From NCBI GenBank assembly GCA_037349315.1, contig JBAIAC010000059.1, forward strand, positions 10,566,001-10,630,000: a stretch of 64,000 nucleotides of DNA. Direction: 5' to 3'. A model generated the notes under the pieces. The model saw only the letters and a list, made by a program, of their open reading frames with translations. It was not told the DNA's origin and did not search any database. The position numbers and the translations under genes were made by a program. This document shows, piece after piece, positions 24,466-36,917 of the stretch (within the stretch, counting starts at the first letter, position 1; the number at the start of each line of letters is the position of its first letter). The DNA is from Chelydra serpentina (lineage: Eukaryota > Chordata > Testudines > Chelydridae).

Positions 24466-25827
24466 GTATGCAATACTCTGAACAAATAAAGCACTATATA
24501 AGTGCTAAGTATTATTAGGGGACAATAAATCAGTAAGGCAAGGAATGGTGAACATGACCTAGTACCATAGAGGATTGCTGGAACCTAGTGAAAGATTTAT
24601 AAATAGGGTACAGAATCTGAATAAATACAAGGATACAGGATGAGCTGTGTACTGTACAATTACCCTCTGAAGAGAAACAAAACCAGACTGACCCAGAATA
24701 CCAATTCTTTAAGAATCTATTGCTCCTGTTCACTCCCTTAAGCTGGCGTGTGTGCAGAAACTTAACAGAAAAGGAATAGATTATCAAGAAACTGATATTT
24801 AGGGTAGATGCGGAAGAATCTCTGATGGACACTCCATTCTTTCCTTCCACATTCCTTCTGCATTCTGTAAGTAGGAGTCACGAGAAACCATCCTGGGGGA
24901 AGTGAAGGAAAAGCTAAACAATAGTTAACAAACAACACATGTATAAATCACTAGTGACATAGTGAAGTCCAAGGTACAGTATAATGCTTATAATAAGCAT
25001 TGATTTCTCAAATAACTTGTTGCATAAAATATTGAATTTTCATAGCATGCAGCTGAATCCCTGGCCTGAAGAGACTAAAAGCCATAATGCAAATGCGGGT
25101 AGTTCTGCACTAGCTGTGATCTCTCTGTCTCTTAGATTTATTGATCAAAATGTAGACTGTTCCTGTGCAGCACATTGAAGTCTTCACTGTTATACAGTGT
25201 GGTGCCTGCTCTGGAAAAGGTTCCACTTAGCAGAGAATCTGCCTTGGATATGGAGCTGCGATGCTGTGACTATATTAGAGCAGAATATTCTTGTTTGAAT
25301 TAGAAGCTCCTCCACCTCCCTGAATAACTTGACTTTGCATAGGTAGTCCTATAGGGATATGGGGAAGAAATTCTCTCCTCACTCAAACTGCAGAGCTGTT
25401 CCTCAGCTGCAACTGTAGCCTTGGTGCTGTGGTAGCTCCTGCTGCTACTTCGCCCCTGCTGCAGTGGGGGAAGAGAGGTGGCAGCAAGATCACCATGTTC
25501 CTCCAAACCAACTGCCTAGAAACACATATGCAAACTATGCAGAGCTGGGCTCCCCAAATGCTAACCCCCTCTTGTCCATACAGTGGAACTATTCCCAAGA
25601 CCATTTGATTAGGGCTCCCCACTGGAGGAAGGATCTGGATTTTGCCATAAGGGAAAGGTGTGCTTAACACACACACAGAAGAGCTGAGCTGTGTACGAAG
25701 TTTACTGATGGTAGACTTGCCAGTAAAAAATGTATATAAAAAGCCTCATAAATGGGTCTAACTTTTGTCAGTTAAATATTTAATCGATCCATCTGCCTCT
25801 CAAAAGAGCTGTGTTTGAGGCTATCCA

Positions 25828-25915
25828 GTATGTCTATGCTAGGATTAAAACGTGTGTGACACCAATCTCAGAGCCCACACTTCAGCCCAGGTCTTTTATC
25901 ACATTGTAGACATAT
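25828..25915. mobile_element. Short MITE, TGTCTA-type termini
   Basis: Left GTATGTCTATGCTAGG and right ACATTGTAGACATAT are imperfect inverted ends about 88 bases apart. Lies 70 bases upstream of STK33 exon F. Confidence 0.6.
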
Positions 25916-25985
25916 TGTAGGCCCTTTTCAAGCCTCCTAAGTATGCTTGGTTTATTACTCCAACCACTTTGTTCTTCTTTCACAG

Positions 25986-26069
25986 GTCAACAAGAAAAAA
26001 AATAACACAAGTGCTTTACCAAATGGGACACTTAAAAAGAAGAGTTTACCCCCCAAGCCATCCATTGCT
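25986..26069 (+). CDS. STK33: STK33 coding exon F (basic tail segment)
   Basis: 28 codons, phase 0 in and out; acceptor TTCTTTCACAG, donor GCT|GTAAGT. Translation starts VNKKKNNTSALPNGT and continues LKKKSLPPKPSIA, so it is Lys-rich, low in complexity and probably disordered. Assignment rests on open frame, strong splice sites and position between two recognisable STK33 exons; the residues themselves are not diagnostic. Confidence 0.85.
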
Positions 26070-26499
26070 GTAAGTGTTCTCTCAGAAATACTTTTTCCAA
26101 TTATCATCAGTTTTATGTTTTCTTTGCTGACATTTTATTTTAAGACACTTTTAGAATAAGAGAAAAAATAGTGTTTAACTAGAGACGGGTGAATTCTTAT
26201 TCACTTTTTAAAATATTGTTTCGCAATAAGATTTACAATTGATTTCTGTTATGAAACAAAAGTGCTTGAAGACCTAGCATCTCCGATTGAAATCAGTGGT
26301 AGCTTGTGCGCCTAGCAACTTGGAAAATCAGGCCACTTGTTGTAGGTTCCTAGGTATGGATTCCTAAAGAAGCACCCAGTTTTTAAAATTTTGTGGTAAG
26401 TCCTATGTTATCTATGTTAAAGTTTCCTTGACTTAAAAGGATACAGCACAAGTAAGTGAAGGATGAGATTTTTGCAGAAGAAAATATTAGAATTTATAA

Positions 26500-26575
26500 A
26501 GGTCCTCAGCTGGTGTAAATTGGCATCATTCCTTTGAAGTCATCAGCTGATTCATACTAGCTGAGACTCTGGCCC
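26500..26575. repeat. Short palindromic repeat
   Basis: GGTCCTCAGCTGGTGTAAAT left and CTAGCTGAGACTCTGGCCC right, around CTTTGAAGTCATC. Same broad family as the copy at 7723-7795. Confidence 0.5.
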
Positions 26576-27292
26576 AAGGAGTGCGCTTACAATAGTTAAC
26601 TGCACTTTGTCAGGAAGTAAAAAAATGAAATGATTGACATTTATGGGATGCCTGTTGACTGCTTTATCGGTTTAGCAGGTTTTAAAAAAAATCAGTTCTA
26701 GTAAGATGAGAAACCTGGAAATTAGAGAATAAGACTCGGTGAACTAAAGAATATTGGTACGCTCATGCATTGGCCAAGCTTTAATCAAGACACAGAACAG
26801 AAAAAATTGTCCTAATTACACATTTATAAAGGATAAAGATAAGAGCTTTAAAATGTATTTGGATTGTTATGATAATTGAATATCAATAATAGTGATTATT
26901 GTATTCCTTTAAATCCTAAATCTTGCTACAGAAGTCTGGCTAGTGAAGACACTAATATCAGATAATTACAGTTGGATGTAAGTAGTCCTAAACAGGTATT
27001 AAGAATGTAGTGTTGTCCCCAAAGCATGGGATTTTAGATTAGTGGAATGAAAGCCATGTAAGTATACCAGAGAAGAAGATAAGAATTGCATTTTTCATAA
27101 ATCAACTTCTCTTACACTTTATAATATCCTTTACTGTCTTTAACCACTTTTTTATAACTTACATTGCTGTAGAATAATACTGGCATGGTATCACTACATA
27201 ACTCATCTGCTTTTTGTACTATGATGTCTAACATTATTTTGGTCCCTCATATTTAAAAACACATGTATATTAAACTTCTTTTTTAATTATAG

Positions 27293-27460
27293 TCCCCTGC
27301 AGGTAGGTCAGTATCTCCAGTGTCAAATTCAAGGCGAAATCAGGACAGTCAAGAAAGGAAGGGAGAGACAGAAAAGTCCTCTGCGTCTTCAAGCCAGGGA
27401 TTGGGAAATAAAAACATACAAAAATCCACTACCACACTTAAAACCAAAAAGAAATCATAG
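27293..27460 (+). CDS. STK33: STK33 terminal coding exon with stop
   Basis: 55 codons plus a TAG stop at 27458-27460; acceptor TTTTTTAATTATAG. Ser/Gln/Lys-rich tail beginning SPAGRSVSPVSNSRR and ending in a basic cluster TTTLKTKKKS. Human STK33 ends SRTKKKL, so the extreme C-terminus is recognisable although the middle is not. With the other six exons this gives 285 residues from DFG to stop, slightly more than the corresponding part of the 514-residue human protein. Confidence 0.9.
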   Translation, partial: SPAGRSVSPVSNSRRNQDSQERKGETEKSSASSSQGLGNKNIQKSTTTLKTKKKS

Positions 27461-28130
27461 GGTTTCCATCAACTTTGAACAACAGAGAAATGGGGTCACT
27501 TACTTGTGCCAAAATGAGGACACTGCATAAAAACGGACAAGTACATCCTGAACTGTTAACCTTTTTGCTCTCCTGAGCCCTGTAATCAGCAGAAAGCTCT
27601 GGCTTTCCTCTAACACTGAAGAAGATTCCAAAGCAGTGTGAACTCCTAACCTGTAAGAGGACATCCACTGATAGTATTGTTGTCAGACTGCAGATTATCA
27701 AATTGTCTAAATATGTATGTAACTTATTTGTTCTACACTAGCAGGCACTGTGCATGTGAATAGCTCACTAATATGAATCCACTTGCTATGTTTTACTTAG
27801 ATTCATTAGTTTTGTCTCAAACATTTATGGGGGAAAAATGAGAGGCCAGAATCTATAATGGGGGTTTCCTAATAACAGCGTGCCCTTTGCACTAGGAATT
27901 TTCTAGGAAATTGCTTATAAAGGTGCTCTAGGCATTACAGCACAAATACTTGGGTCAATGAAATTTGTTACTGCTATTTTAGGTCACTGTAGATTGCTTA
28001 CAAAACTTATTTTAAACTTGATAAATGGGAGATGTATTTTTGAAGTATGATGAAATTGCTGTGGTCCTTGCTGATAAACTTCTGAAGTGTTGATGAAATA
28101 CTTAAATAAAAGCAGATGTTAGAATAATGG
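27461..28130 (+). other. STK33: STK33 3' UTR
   Basis: Non-coding sequence directly after the stop codon, with no recognisable repeat in it. The first canonical poly(A) hexamer in a suitable place is at 28105-28110. The end given is that hexamer plus about 20 bases and is an estimate; a more distal site (for example AATAAA near 34084) cannot be excluded. Confidence 0.65.
28105..28110 (+). terminator. Candidate STK33 poly(A) signal AATAAA
   Basis: Canonical AATAAA 645 bases after the STK33 stop codon, in unique AT-rich sequence, followed by TG-rich sequence (AGATGTTAGAATAATGG). Best poly(A) candidate for the gene; not proven. Confidence 0.6.
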
Positions 28131-30439
28131 TCTTTACATGGTAATTTATCTTAATGTTCAAAAGGACAGTGAAGTGTGCTGTTAAGCTAAGGCTTGTTGT
28201 GCATTCGTGTAAAATGAGAATGTATTCTATTGTTCAAAACTCAGTGCCTCTCTCTGAAGGCAAGTCTTGCCTGTAGACCTTCACATTGTTCCACTGGGGG
28301 GAGCAAACTATACAAATTCTTGGTTAGTTAAAACTTTATATTACAAGTTATTCAATTATTTATGCTCAGCACATTCACTGTGTATTGGGGGACCAAATAG
28401 ATTTTTTTCTCTTGTTCCTCACAAAAATACTTGTTTCTTTTGTTCTTGTCAGAACCTAGATGTCACACTTTTCCACCTGTTTCTATTTGCGTCATAAATA
28501 ATCCTATAAAATTCAAACAGTGCAGGAATCTGGACATTAAAAAATAACATTTATGATACATCTGTTAAAATCTCTGAATCATTCAATATCAGCACAATGA
28601 AAAACCACTCAAATTCTCTCTGAAGCCCTATAGATAGATCCTGCATGTTGAAGTACCTTATATGAAGTGTTAATCTTCTGGTTGGTGTTTTTATCTTACG
28701 ACATAGAATGAGTTCAAGGATGTAAATTCTGCAGACTATACTAAATTTGATAAGAGTATAAATGTCTATATTCATCTGATTTTAATTCTATCAGAATATC
28801 ACTTTAACCAGGCAGTCCTTCCAGTATTTTTCCTATGCAGTCTTGGTTGTCTCAGCAAAGCCCTGTTCCACATACTGGATCTAACAGTCTCTGTTTTTAT
28901 TTGAAGCAGACAAAGCCTCTTACAAAGTCCATCCGGATTTCTGAGTCTCATGACACCAACGTATTAGTTCTTTAGGCCACAGTCCGATCTATCTCTTGTT
29001 GGCTATTAACTCGCATTGCTCATTCTTTTCCTTTAGTGAGACAGTCACTTGAAGGGCATGTCGGAACTCACTCTGTTAGAGCGGTGGGTGCATCATTAGC
29101 CAACCTCAGGTCAGTCCTACCTGATCACAGTAGTTGCATAGCTGCAAAATGAAGTTCTTTCACTGACTTGATACAGTGTCGAGGGTGCCTGTGTTCTGTG
29201 TTCAGATAAGCTCTTTTATAACATATATGCAATTTTTAGAAGCCCAGCACACAGGCTGACAATCTGCCACCGCTGCTCTTTTGAACCATGGGAACCTGAA
29301 AATTTACTGCCTCACATCAAAGGAGTATATGATTTTTACAGTGCTGGCACTGTACAATAAGTAACATTTACCTTTAAAGTCAGGAGAATTATTTACTTCC
29401 CACTCGCCTGAGAAATTACAAAGGTACCCAATTCAGTGAAGCTTAGTGATTCCCCAGCCTTTTTGATTTGAACACGCTTGTTTGGCAGATCAGTGCCTGG
29501 GCCCCCTCTACACAAACTGCCTTGTCCTGGCATGCTATGCTTTGTTGCAGCTGCCATATCTCATCTGTTTGTAGTCCATTCTCTAGCTTTTTCCTAGTGG
29601 TCTCGATCTTTTACCATCCTGTAGGTACAGTTCTGGTTTTCTTTTAAATGATTACTGTTTTCTCTGTCTTCCAGTGTTCTTTCCCTTCTTCTTGTCCTTC
29701 CTTAGGTGGGAGGTAGTATTTGCCTTCCTTTGCGGTAGTGGAAGAGGAGACAGAATGGTATTGTCCCCCTGGTTGCAGAGCAGGTGGGGGCAGGGCTTAA
29801 AAGCTGCATTACTGCTGCCCCTGTTTTGGCACCCCTTCTTATCCCACAAAGAAGAAGCTGGCACATGTGCAGTAGTGCTAGTAGAAGAGGTCACTGGTAC
29901 CTCCATGCACATAGGAAGTGGCACTTGCTGCAGGGATGCACCTGTTCCCCACCCCACTACCCCCTACAGACTGGGAAACGCTGATGCAGCTCCTTGAGCA
30001 GCACTTCTCACATGTGTGCTAACAAATGATCAAGTTTGCGGTATGGCTTTGGGGAGGGTTCATCCCACAGACCTTGGAAAGATTGTTGTGAGTTTTGGCC
30101 TCCCCTTTCTCCCTGGCAGGCTTACCTGCTCATCATTGAGAGGTGATAACAGCCCCTGCCTCCTTGACACACCTGATAAAATTTCCAAGTTTACCTATCA
30201 GATATTCTGGGTGAAATATAGCATCCAATCAGGTGTGCAGGGATTGGAAAGGGCTTGTGACTCTATCCTTGTTAGGATCCCAAAGACTGGAGAAGCCTCC
30301 ATTAAATCAGTAATTGCCAGGGTTTGATCAGACAAACCTATTCTTAAACTAAAAATACCCCTTACTGTAGCTCCATGAATTCTTTTACCTTATTTCTTGC
30401 TTCTGTCGTTTCTTCATTCCTTTTCAGTGTCCACATTTT

Positions 30440-30840
30440 CCTTTAGTTGAATTTTTCCTTCTTTAAAAGATTTTTTTTTCTCAAGCCTCTCTTTCATTCC
30501 TTCTTTGATGTGGTCTTTTCTCCTTTCCCCCCTTTGTTTCTTGAGTGCTTGCTCTTTCTGCATCACTGCTTACCTGCTCCACTGAGCTCAGTAGCTTGCA
30601 AGGGACTTTGCCCATTTCCCTTCTGTTTCCCCCTTTTCCCACTGTGCCTGTTTCTCCCCTCTCCTCCTACTCTCTGTTGCTTCCCATTCCATCCTACTTA
30701 TATCCACTTAACCAGCCTCCAGTACTGTGCTCTTTTCCTCTGCTCCCCCATCCTGGTATGTGTCTCTCTCCCTTACACCCCTTTTCCTAGTACTTTTTTA
30801 TTCTTTCCCCTTACTACCTGCCTGTCACTGTGTCATCAAG
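30440..30840. repeat. Pyrimidine-rich low-complexity tract
   Basis: About 400 bases dominated by C and T on the + strand (CTTTTCTCCTTTCCCCCC, TTCCCCCTTTTCCCACTG). The overlapping open frames here encode F/P/L/S-rich low-complexity sequence and are compositional artefacts. Confidence 0.75.
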
Positions 30841-31093
30841 ATGAAAGATGAGTCAACGGTAACATTCAGATCAACATATTATGTGTCTCTCTCAGACTTA
30901 TACCTCAGCCTTTCCTGCTACTGCTAACTTTTGCGCTGCATCTCCGTTGACATTTTCCTTCCAATTTGCTGCTAGTGGTAGCAAAGCTGGGGTAGTTGAT
31001 GCAAGCTGTCTATCAGCATTTTAACCACAGTCTTATCTAACCCTATGCAGAACAGGTCTAAATGACATAGTTTAGATGTTGGTGGCTGCTTTC

Positions 31094-31181
31094 AGCCTGT
31101 CTACACTAGCGCTCCCACTGTTTCTACCACCAAATGGAACTGCACCAGTGGGAAATTTGAAATACCAATGTAGACAAGGCT
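31094..31181. mobile_element. Short MITE, TGTCTACAC termini
   Basis: AGCCTGTCTACACTAG at the left and AATGTAGACAAGGCT at the right are inverted repeats; 88 bases long, with CCCACTG...CAGTGGG inside. No target duplication seen. Confidence 0.7.
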
Positions 31182-32442
31182 TTAATCAACAGTAACCTGA
31201 TCCTTTAAAAATGCAACACCAGTTCATTTATTTCTCATTCCACGCATAAAATTTTAATAGGTACAATCACCCTTAAGAATGTTTCAAATATTAATATTAT
31301 GTACAGTTACAAAGCAGAATCCTTTTTCTGTATGAAATGATCAGCGTCTTTGAACTGAGCACGTAGTTTGCTCTGTGAACATCAGGTTTACTATAAATCA
31401 AAAACTTACTCGTTGCTGTGTTAGACCTAATTAAGTGCAGAGCAATGTCAGGCTTTTTTGTCTTATTTTTCTCAGAAGAGGCTGACTGGTGAATTTTTGC
31501 CATCCCTTCAGGTGTATAAAGTTTGCATGTAAAATGTTTAAAAATAGGTGAGGCACATGATAGAGCCAAAACACATGACCTGTTGATTTCAGGACACCCA
31601 ACGAGAAGAATTTTCCTTACAGAATGGTTGCATTATTGCACTTGTCAGATTTTGCCCCATTGACTTAATAGCAAGAGTTCACTGTTTTTTTTTGTTTTGA
31701 CACCTGAGTGCTTGGTAAATCTGCCCCTCTGAAAAGCTGTGTTGTGAAATTCTATACTTGTTTTCAGGCATATTACATTTTTTGTGAGCAGCAACAAAAT
31801 AGATTTGAAAACATTTAACATTGTTCTTTACTCCACAAGGTTCATTTGAGAGAGAGGCAGTGACGTTGGAAGTCTCATACAGTAAATGGATTTCACAACC
31901 CATGAATAAAAAGACAAAAAGTATCTTCCTTTTCATATCTGAACTGTAAAACCAGTGGGTGCGTATATTGTTGATAGGGCAGCATGCACTGATAGAGTAA
32001 TGTTTTATAAGAAAAGTGTCATAGTTTCAATTTTGGGTCAGACAAGATTTAAGAATTGCTGTAATGTTTTATTTTCCTTTATTTCCACCAGAATGTTAGC
32101 TCTTGCAGTGTGTTGGTGAATATGTATCCAGAGGAGGGTATGCAGGGATACTTTTCTTTTTCTACTACAGTCCCTTATTATTCACTTTCTAACAGTAGCC
32201 CTTTACACTGAATATCATTTTAAACAGGCCTAGAACAGTTAAATAGCTTTTTTTCCTGATTGCATGGACAGTATCTTGTATGTAAGTATTTAAGGGAATG
32301 AGAAGTATTTCCTAATTGGTTTTGGAGGAGATTAAAAGTACAAGATTGTTTGTTTCCTCTCCTTTGTGAAATAACCAATGCCATTTCTCCAGTGCACCTT
32401 TTGTGGAACTTCTTTGTACTCTTTCCCTATGTTACTTTCTGC

Positions 32443-32462
32443 CTGTGTGTGTGTGTGTGCAT
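32443..32462. repeat. (TG)n simple repeat
   Basis: Run of TG dinucleotides after GCC, about nine units. Confidence 0.9.
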
Positions 32463-32846
32463 TTAAAATTTACTGTTTGGTAAGCCCTGCAATAGGTTAC
32501 TCTAACTCATCACATTCAGACAGTTTAGCAAAGGATCAGTTAACTTCTCTCCACTTGTCTGGATTTTAAATTTGGTCCATACTTAAGCATAACCCCAACT
32601 CTGATCCCAGGAACACGTTACCTGAGATAATGTTCAGGCTTAGTTAAAAAGAGTACAGGTGTTAGGCATCATTTGTACCTACATGCTGGCATTATATATT
32701 ATGTGAGTGTTTGATTATTTTTGCCTACCTGCTTCATGTCCAATGGATAAAAAATGTCAGTTAGAACAGGTTCAAGGATCCATCTGTTTTCTGTCTTTCT
32801 CATCTATCTAGATTAAACAGTTTTTAGACTATAAAATGGCCTACCA

Positions 32847-32872
32847 TCTCTCTCTGTCTCTGTCTCTTTCTG
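32847..32872. repeat. (TC)n-type simple repeat
   Basis: TCTCTCTCTGTCTCTGTCTC followed by TTTCTG: an imperfect TC repeat. Confidence 0.8.
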
Positions 32873-33465
32873 AAGGTTAAATGCGAAAACGATCACTTTC
32901 AGCTAGTTTGATGGAGTACCAGTGGTAGATTACAGTGGGATCCTTGGATTCTGAACACTATGGTCAGAGATGCTGTGGACAAAGCAATAAGTCTAGGGCC
33001 AAGCTGTAGGTTGAGATTGAATAGGAATCTGAATGCTGTTGGTCAGCTACTTGCTAGGGGGATCTGACCTGCCTTGCTTAAGAAGAAGCTCAGGTAGTAA
33101 GTGGTGGCTGGAAGGAAGTCTGTCTAGGAAGTAGGACTTGGGTGGAAACCTGAATGACCTGGAGAGGAAGGAGGAGGGTGGGAACTAGAAGGAAGACTGT
33201 TGGTGAGCCCAAAATGTTGTTGAATACAGGCACTGGTTAGCCTTATTCCACCCTTGTGTAGCAGTATTCTATTAAATGACCGAAAGAGCCAAGGCAGGAT
33301 GATTCTGTAATCTAGATGCCAGAAATCTGATCATCCCAGGAGAGTAACACACAACTCCTATTGACTTGGCTAGGAGATGCACATGCACATCTTGGATGAT
33401 CTGGCCTTAGGAACCTCGCTATCCGTGTTAAGGAACAGGATGGGAGTTACACTTTTAGTTACACT

Positions 33466-33582
33466 TAAAAATAGTGTAGATGGGGGATACACTGCTTGGG
33501 TGAATAGATAGCTATGTAGAGTACTTACCGAGCAGGTTCAGATGTGTCTTTACTCACCTAAGCACATCTACACTGCTATTTA
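33466..33582. mobile_element. Short MITE with inverted ends
   Basis: TAAAAATAGTGTAGATG (33466-33482) and CATCTACACTGCTATTTA (33565-33582) are inverted repeats with one 1-base gap. 117 bases, no coding capacity. Same CTACACT terminal motif as several other elements here, but in inverted sense. Confidence 0.7.
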
Positions 33583-35079
33583 TACCTGGGTTGGGTGGGG
33601 GCATGTAGTCTATGTACTCTACACACTGCTGAAAAGAGTGCGCATTGGAGATGTACCTTAAGTGTCTAGCCTGTTTCCCCCTTGACATATGTAGGGGGGA
33701 AATTACAGTTTTCATAACTGCTTAAATGCTAAGATCTGGCTACCTCACATCTTTCATCACTCTTCACTTATCTACACCAAGTATAATTTCTGAACCAGAA
33801 TAATACATTAATTTGCCTTTCTACCCCAATCAAAACAAATGTCTATTAGGAAGCCCATGTATGATGTAAAATTACTTTGAACCAATATTCTTGGCTGCTA
33901 TAATTTGAATTTAATAATAGGAGTGAAGTTTAATTTAAAAGTATGCTAGAAGTGAATTTATCGTTCATGTTAATGCTATGTAATATAACAGTATAGTATA
34001 GCTTATCATGCATCTGTTTATAATCAGAACAAAAAGCAGAAAAGCACTGTAAGCATCACTGTATCCATTTTTGGAGTCGGTTAATAAAATAAAAGATTGC
34101 AATAAAAATGACTCATTTTCCTTAAGTATCTGGTTTGCTAATTATCCAAAAAGATATATGGACATGGTACTCCATAGTACTAGGGTAGTCTAAATTATAA
34201 CACTGTCTGCCAGAGAATGCACTAGGGAGTTATTGCAGTGTTCTCAGTATTAAAACTAAGAAATTTTTTGAAAAAGATTGTGCATTGCTGCGTACGATCA
34301 AAGAAAAGGAGAGATTGTGAGAGTCAGAGAAAGGAGGTAAAAACTCAGCAACACCAAGGTTCCAGCTATTACAAATGACTGCCAAGGAAAAAAGTCTCTA
34401 CATAATTTATAATAAAGAGAAGTTAGAGCACTTGTCAGCGACAAAAAAAAACAGTCAGTTGCCCTTTCCCTGTTTACTTTTAGTGAATTTTAGTGCTCAA
34501 AAAAGCTGCCTGATTGACTGCTCTGAACCCTGATGTCCTTGGTTTGTTTACAATAGGAGACAGCATGGGCAACTACAGTCCAAGCTTCCCTAGGCTCTTC
34601 TGCTATTTATGCCCCTAACCTGACCTGTAGGGACCACCTCTAGCAGTAACATGGTACTTCAGTTTGCATGTCCTATTCAGTTGTTGGCACCTCTGCTGAG
34701 ATTGCCAGCAAACTGGTGATGTGGAGTTAGACTGAGAGACCAAGCTCATTTCACAAAGACATTAGATGGTCATGAGTTTCAGCTGCTACCAATCTAGATT
34801 TGAATCTGTTATGTAAAGATGAGTGGATCCATTTTGTATTCCCAGTTCCTGGGGCCATTGCTCCCCCCATCCTGTCAGTTGCTAGTGAGTCACAATGACC
34901 TAACTTATCAATGGATTGTTTTGCCCCTGACATATGGCAACCAGTGACTGGAAAAAAATTGATCAGAAGAAAGAAGATTCAGGTGCCAAAAGGGCCACGG
35001 TTGGGATTCTTCTCTTCTTAGTGGTCTTCGAGAAAAAATGCACACTAGGATGATAGAGAGCTGATTTATTAGAAAGATT

Positions 35080-35977
35080 GTTGGTGTGGAGAAGTTCAGT
35101 GGCAATTGGGTGTTCTGATCCAGCTTATACTAGACTACCTCCTTCATCTTAGAGCCCGGGGCCTGGTGCCCTCGACGACCATATTGCCCTTCCACCCGCC
35201 AGTGCATGGTCACACAATATTCTCTCATGCCATGACTGGCCGATTCCTTAAGGGTTTAGATTGTCTCTTCCGGTATGTTAGACCCCCCCAATCCCCCATT
35301 GGGACCTGAACTTGATGCTGGCCAGGTTAACTGGTCCTCCGTTTGAACCGCTAGTTACATGCTCCCGGTCACACCTCTCATGGAAGGTAGCCTTCCTGGT
35401 GGCGATCACGTCGACTAGACGGGTCTTGGAGCTCCGAGCCCTGACCTCTGAACTCCCGTACACGGTGTTCCATAAGGATAAAGCCCAGCCCCGACCATAT
35501 CCTTTGTTCCTCCCTAAGATGGTCTCAGCCTACCATCTGGGCCAGGACATTTTCCTGCCGGTGCTCTGTCCCAAACCCCATGCGTCCAGTGAGGAGCTCT
35601 GCCTCCACATGCTGGATGTGAGACGGGCTCTGGCCTTTTACCTGGAACATACCAAACCGTTCAGGAAGTCTTTGCAACTGTTCATCGCCTTGGCCGAATG
35701 CATGAAGGGTTGGCCGATCTCCACTGAGCGGCTTTCCAACTGGATCACCTCATGTATCCGTACTTGTTACGACCTGGCAGGAGTTCCCCCACTGCCGATT
35801 GTGAGGGCGCACTTGACTAGGGTGCAAGACTTTCTGGCCCATGTCCCTAATCAGGACATCTGTAGGGCTGACACATGGTCATCAGTTCACACGTTCACCT
35901 CGCATTATGCGATCATCTCCCAAACCAGGGAGGATGCCGGGTTCGGCAGGGCAGTGCTCTGTCCCGAGTGTCTGTGA
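35080..35977 (+). pseudogene. DIRS-like retrotransposon tyrosine recombinase (frameshifted)
   Basis: The read VLIQLILDYLLHLRARGL (from about 35106) is followed, after a frameshift near the C-runs at 35283-35298, by a 221-codon frame at 35312-35977. That frame carries the tyrosine-recombinase catalytic set: R in ITSTRRVLELRAL, the box-II H-x-x-R in RAHLTR, and a terminal HTFTSHYA with the candidate nucleophile Tyr near its end. LDVRRALAFYLEHTKPFRKS is a signature of the DIRS-like elements abundant in turtle genomes. The reverse transcriptase/RNase H part is missing upstream. DIRS elements insert by recombinase rather than a DDE integrase. Non-functional because of the frameshift and 5' loss. 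Confidence 0.85.
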
Positions 35978-36012
35978 ACTCCTACCCACCTCCAACAGAT
36001 ATAGCTTGGAAT

Positions 36013-36356
36013 CACCTATTGTGGAATGCACATGAGCAATCACTCGAAGAAGAAGATAGTTAGTTTTTCCGTAACTGGTGTTTTTCAAGATGTGTTGCTC
36101 ATGTCTATTCCACATCCTGCCCTCCTTCCCCTCTGTCAGAGTTGTCTGGCAAGAAGGAACAGAGGGTGGGGGGGAGTGAGCAGCGCCTCTTATACCGCCC
36201 CATGGCGGCGCCATTCCAGGGATCGCTAGGGGTGCTACCCTATGGGTACTGCTAAGGGAAAAACTTCCGGCACCGGTGTACGTGGCGAACAGGCACACCT
36301 ATTGTAGAATGGACATGAGCAACACATCTCGAAGAACACCAGCTACATAAAAGGTA
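36013..36356. repeat. DIRS-like terminal repeat tail (direct plus inverted copies)
   Basis: The unit CTATTGTGGAATGCACATGA...CTCGAAGAA occurs three times: direct at 36013-36052, inverted at about 36066-36113 (CTGGTGTTTTTCAAGATGTG, then TTGCTCATGTCTATTCCAC), and direct again at 36296-36350 (ACACATCTCGAAGAACACCAGC). Spacing places a hairpin between copies one and two and a larger foldback between two and three. Such alternating complementary repeats are the hallmark of DIRS-type elements and follow the recombinase frame directly. Confidence 0.8.
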
Positions 36357-36917
36357 ACTGTCTTTTTTTTTTTTTTTGCTGTAACATTCAGGTTAAGGAA
36401 ATGCATAGTGAAAGCAAATTTTTATATAGCCAAAAGGTCTTGATTTCTTGAACATATACAGCAGTGAGATTTAAAAGTTAAGGTATTTGGCACATAAGGC
36501 ATCTATACATTTTAAATAATACCAAATTACTGAAATTCCAATTTTGACCTACCTTAAAAACATCCTAATGTGATCAGGAATGTCCTCTGGCTTCTAAATA
36601 TTAAACAGGCCAGCATTCTCTGACTGAGAAATTAAAAAATAACAAATTGCACATCGTATCTTGCCATATGTGAGCTTTTCCCCTGGGCTCTGCTCTACAG
36701 CAGCGTTAATTGACTCACACCAACCTCTTCTCCTGAGTTGTGGCTGTGTGAAATAATCAACAATGCTGATGAACAAAGAAGTATAAAAAACAAAGAGCCA
36801 TGTTAATTTCAGCTCCATTAAAAACAAAATTATTTTTTGGAAAATGGAAAAAAAAAAGCAATAGGTAAGGACATTTAATTTAATTAAGTCAAACATATAT
36901 AAATGGAAGAGCTTAAA

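Larger units (their letters stand above)
28131..35079. other. Intergenic sequence downstream of STK33
   Basis: Apart from the pyrimidine tract, two small MITEs and simple repeats listed separately, nothing is recognised. AATAAA near 34084 is a possible distal poly(A) signal but has no supporting context. 34560-35080 may be older repeat sequence joined to the DIRS remnant. Confidence 0.5.

Noticed and set aside
30447..30851. 134-codon + frame rich in Phe, Pro, Leu and Ser
   Set aside because: Produced by a pyrimidine-rich tract; no transmembrane periodicity or homology.
34084..34096. AATAAAATAAAAG as the STK33 poly(A) site
   Set aside because: More than 6.6 kb after the stop codon, while a canonical signal is present at 28105; kept only as a distal possibility.
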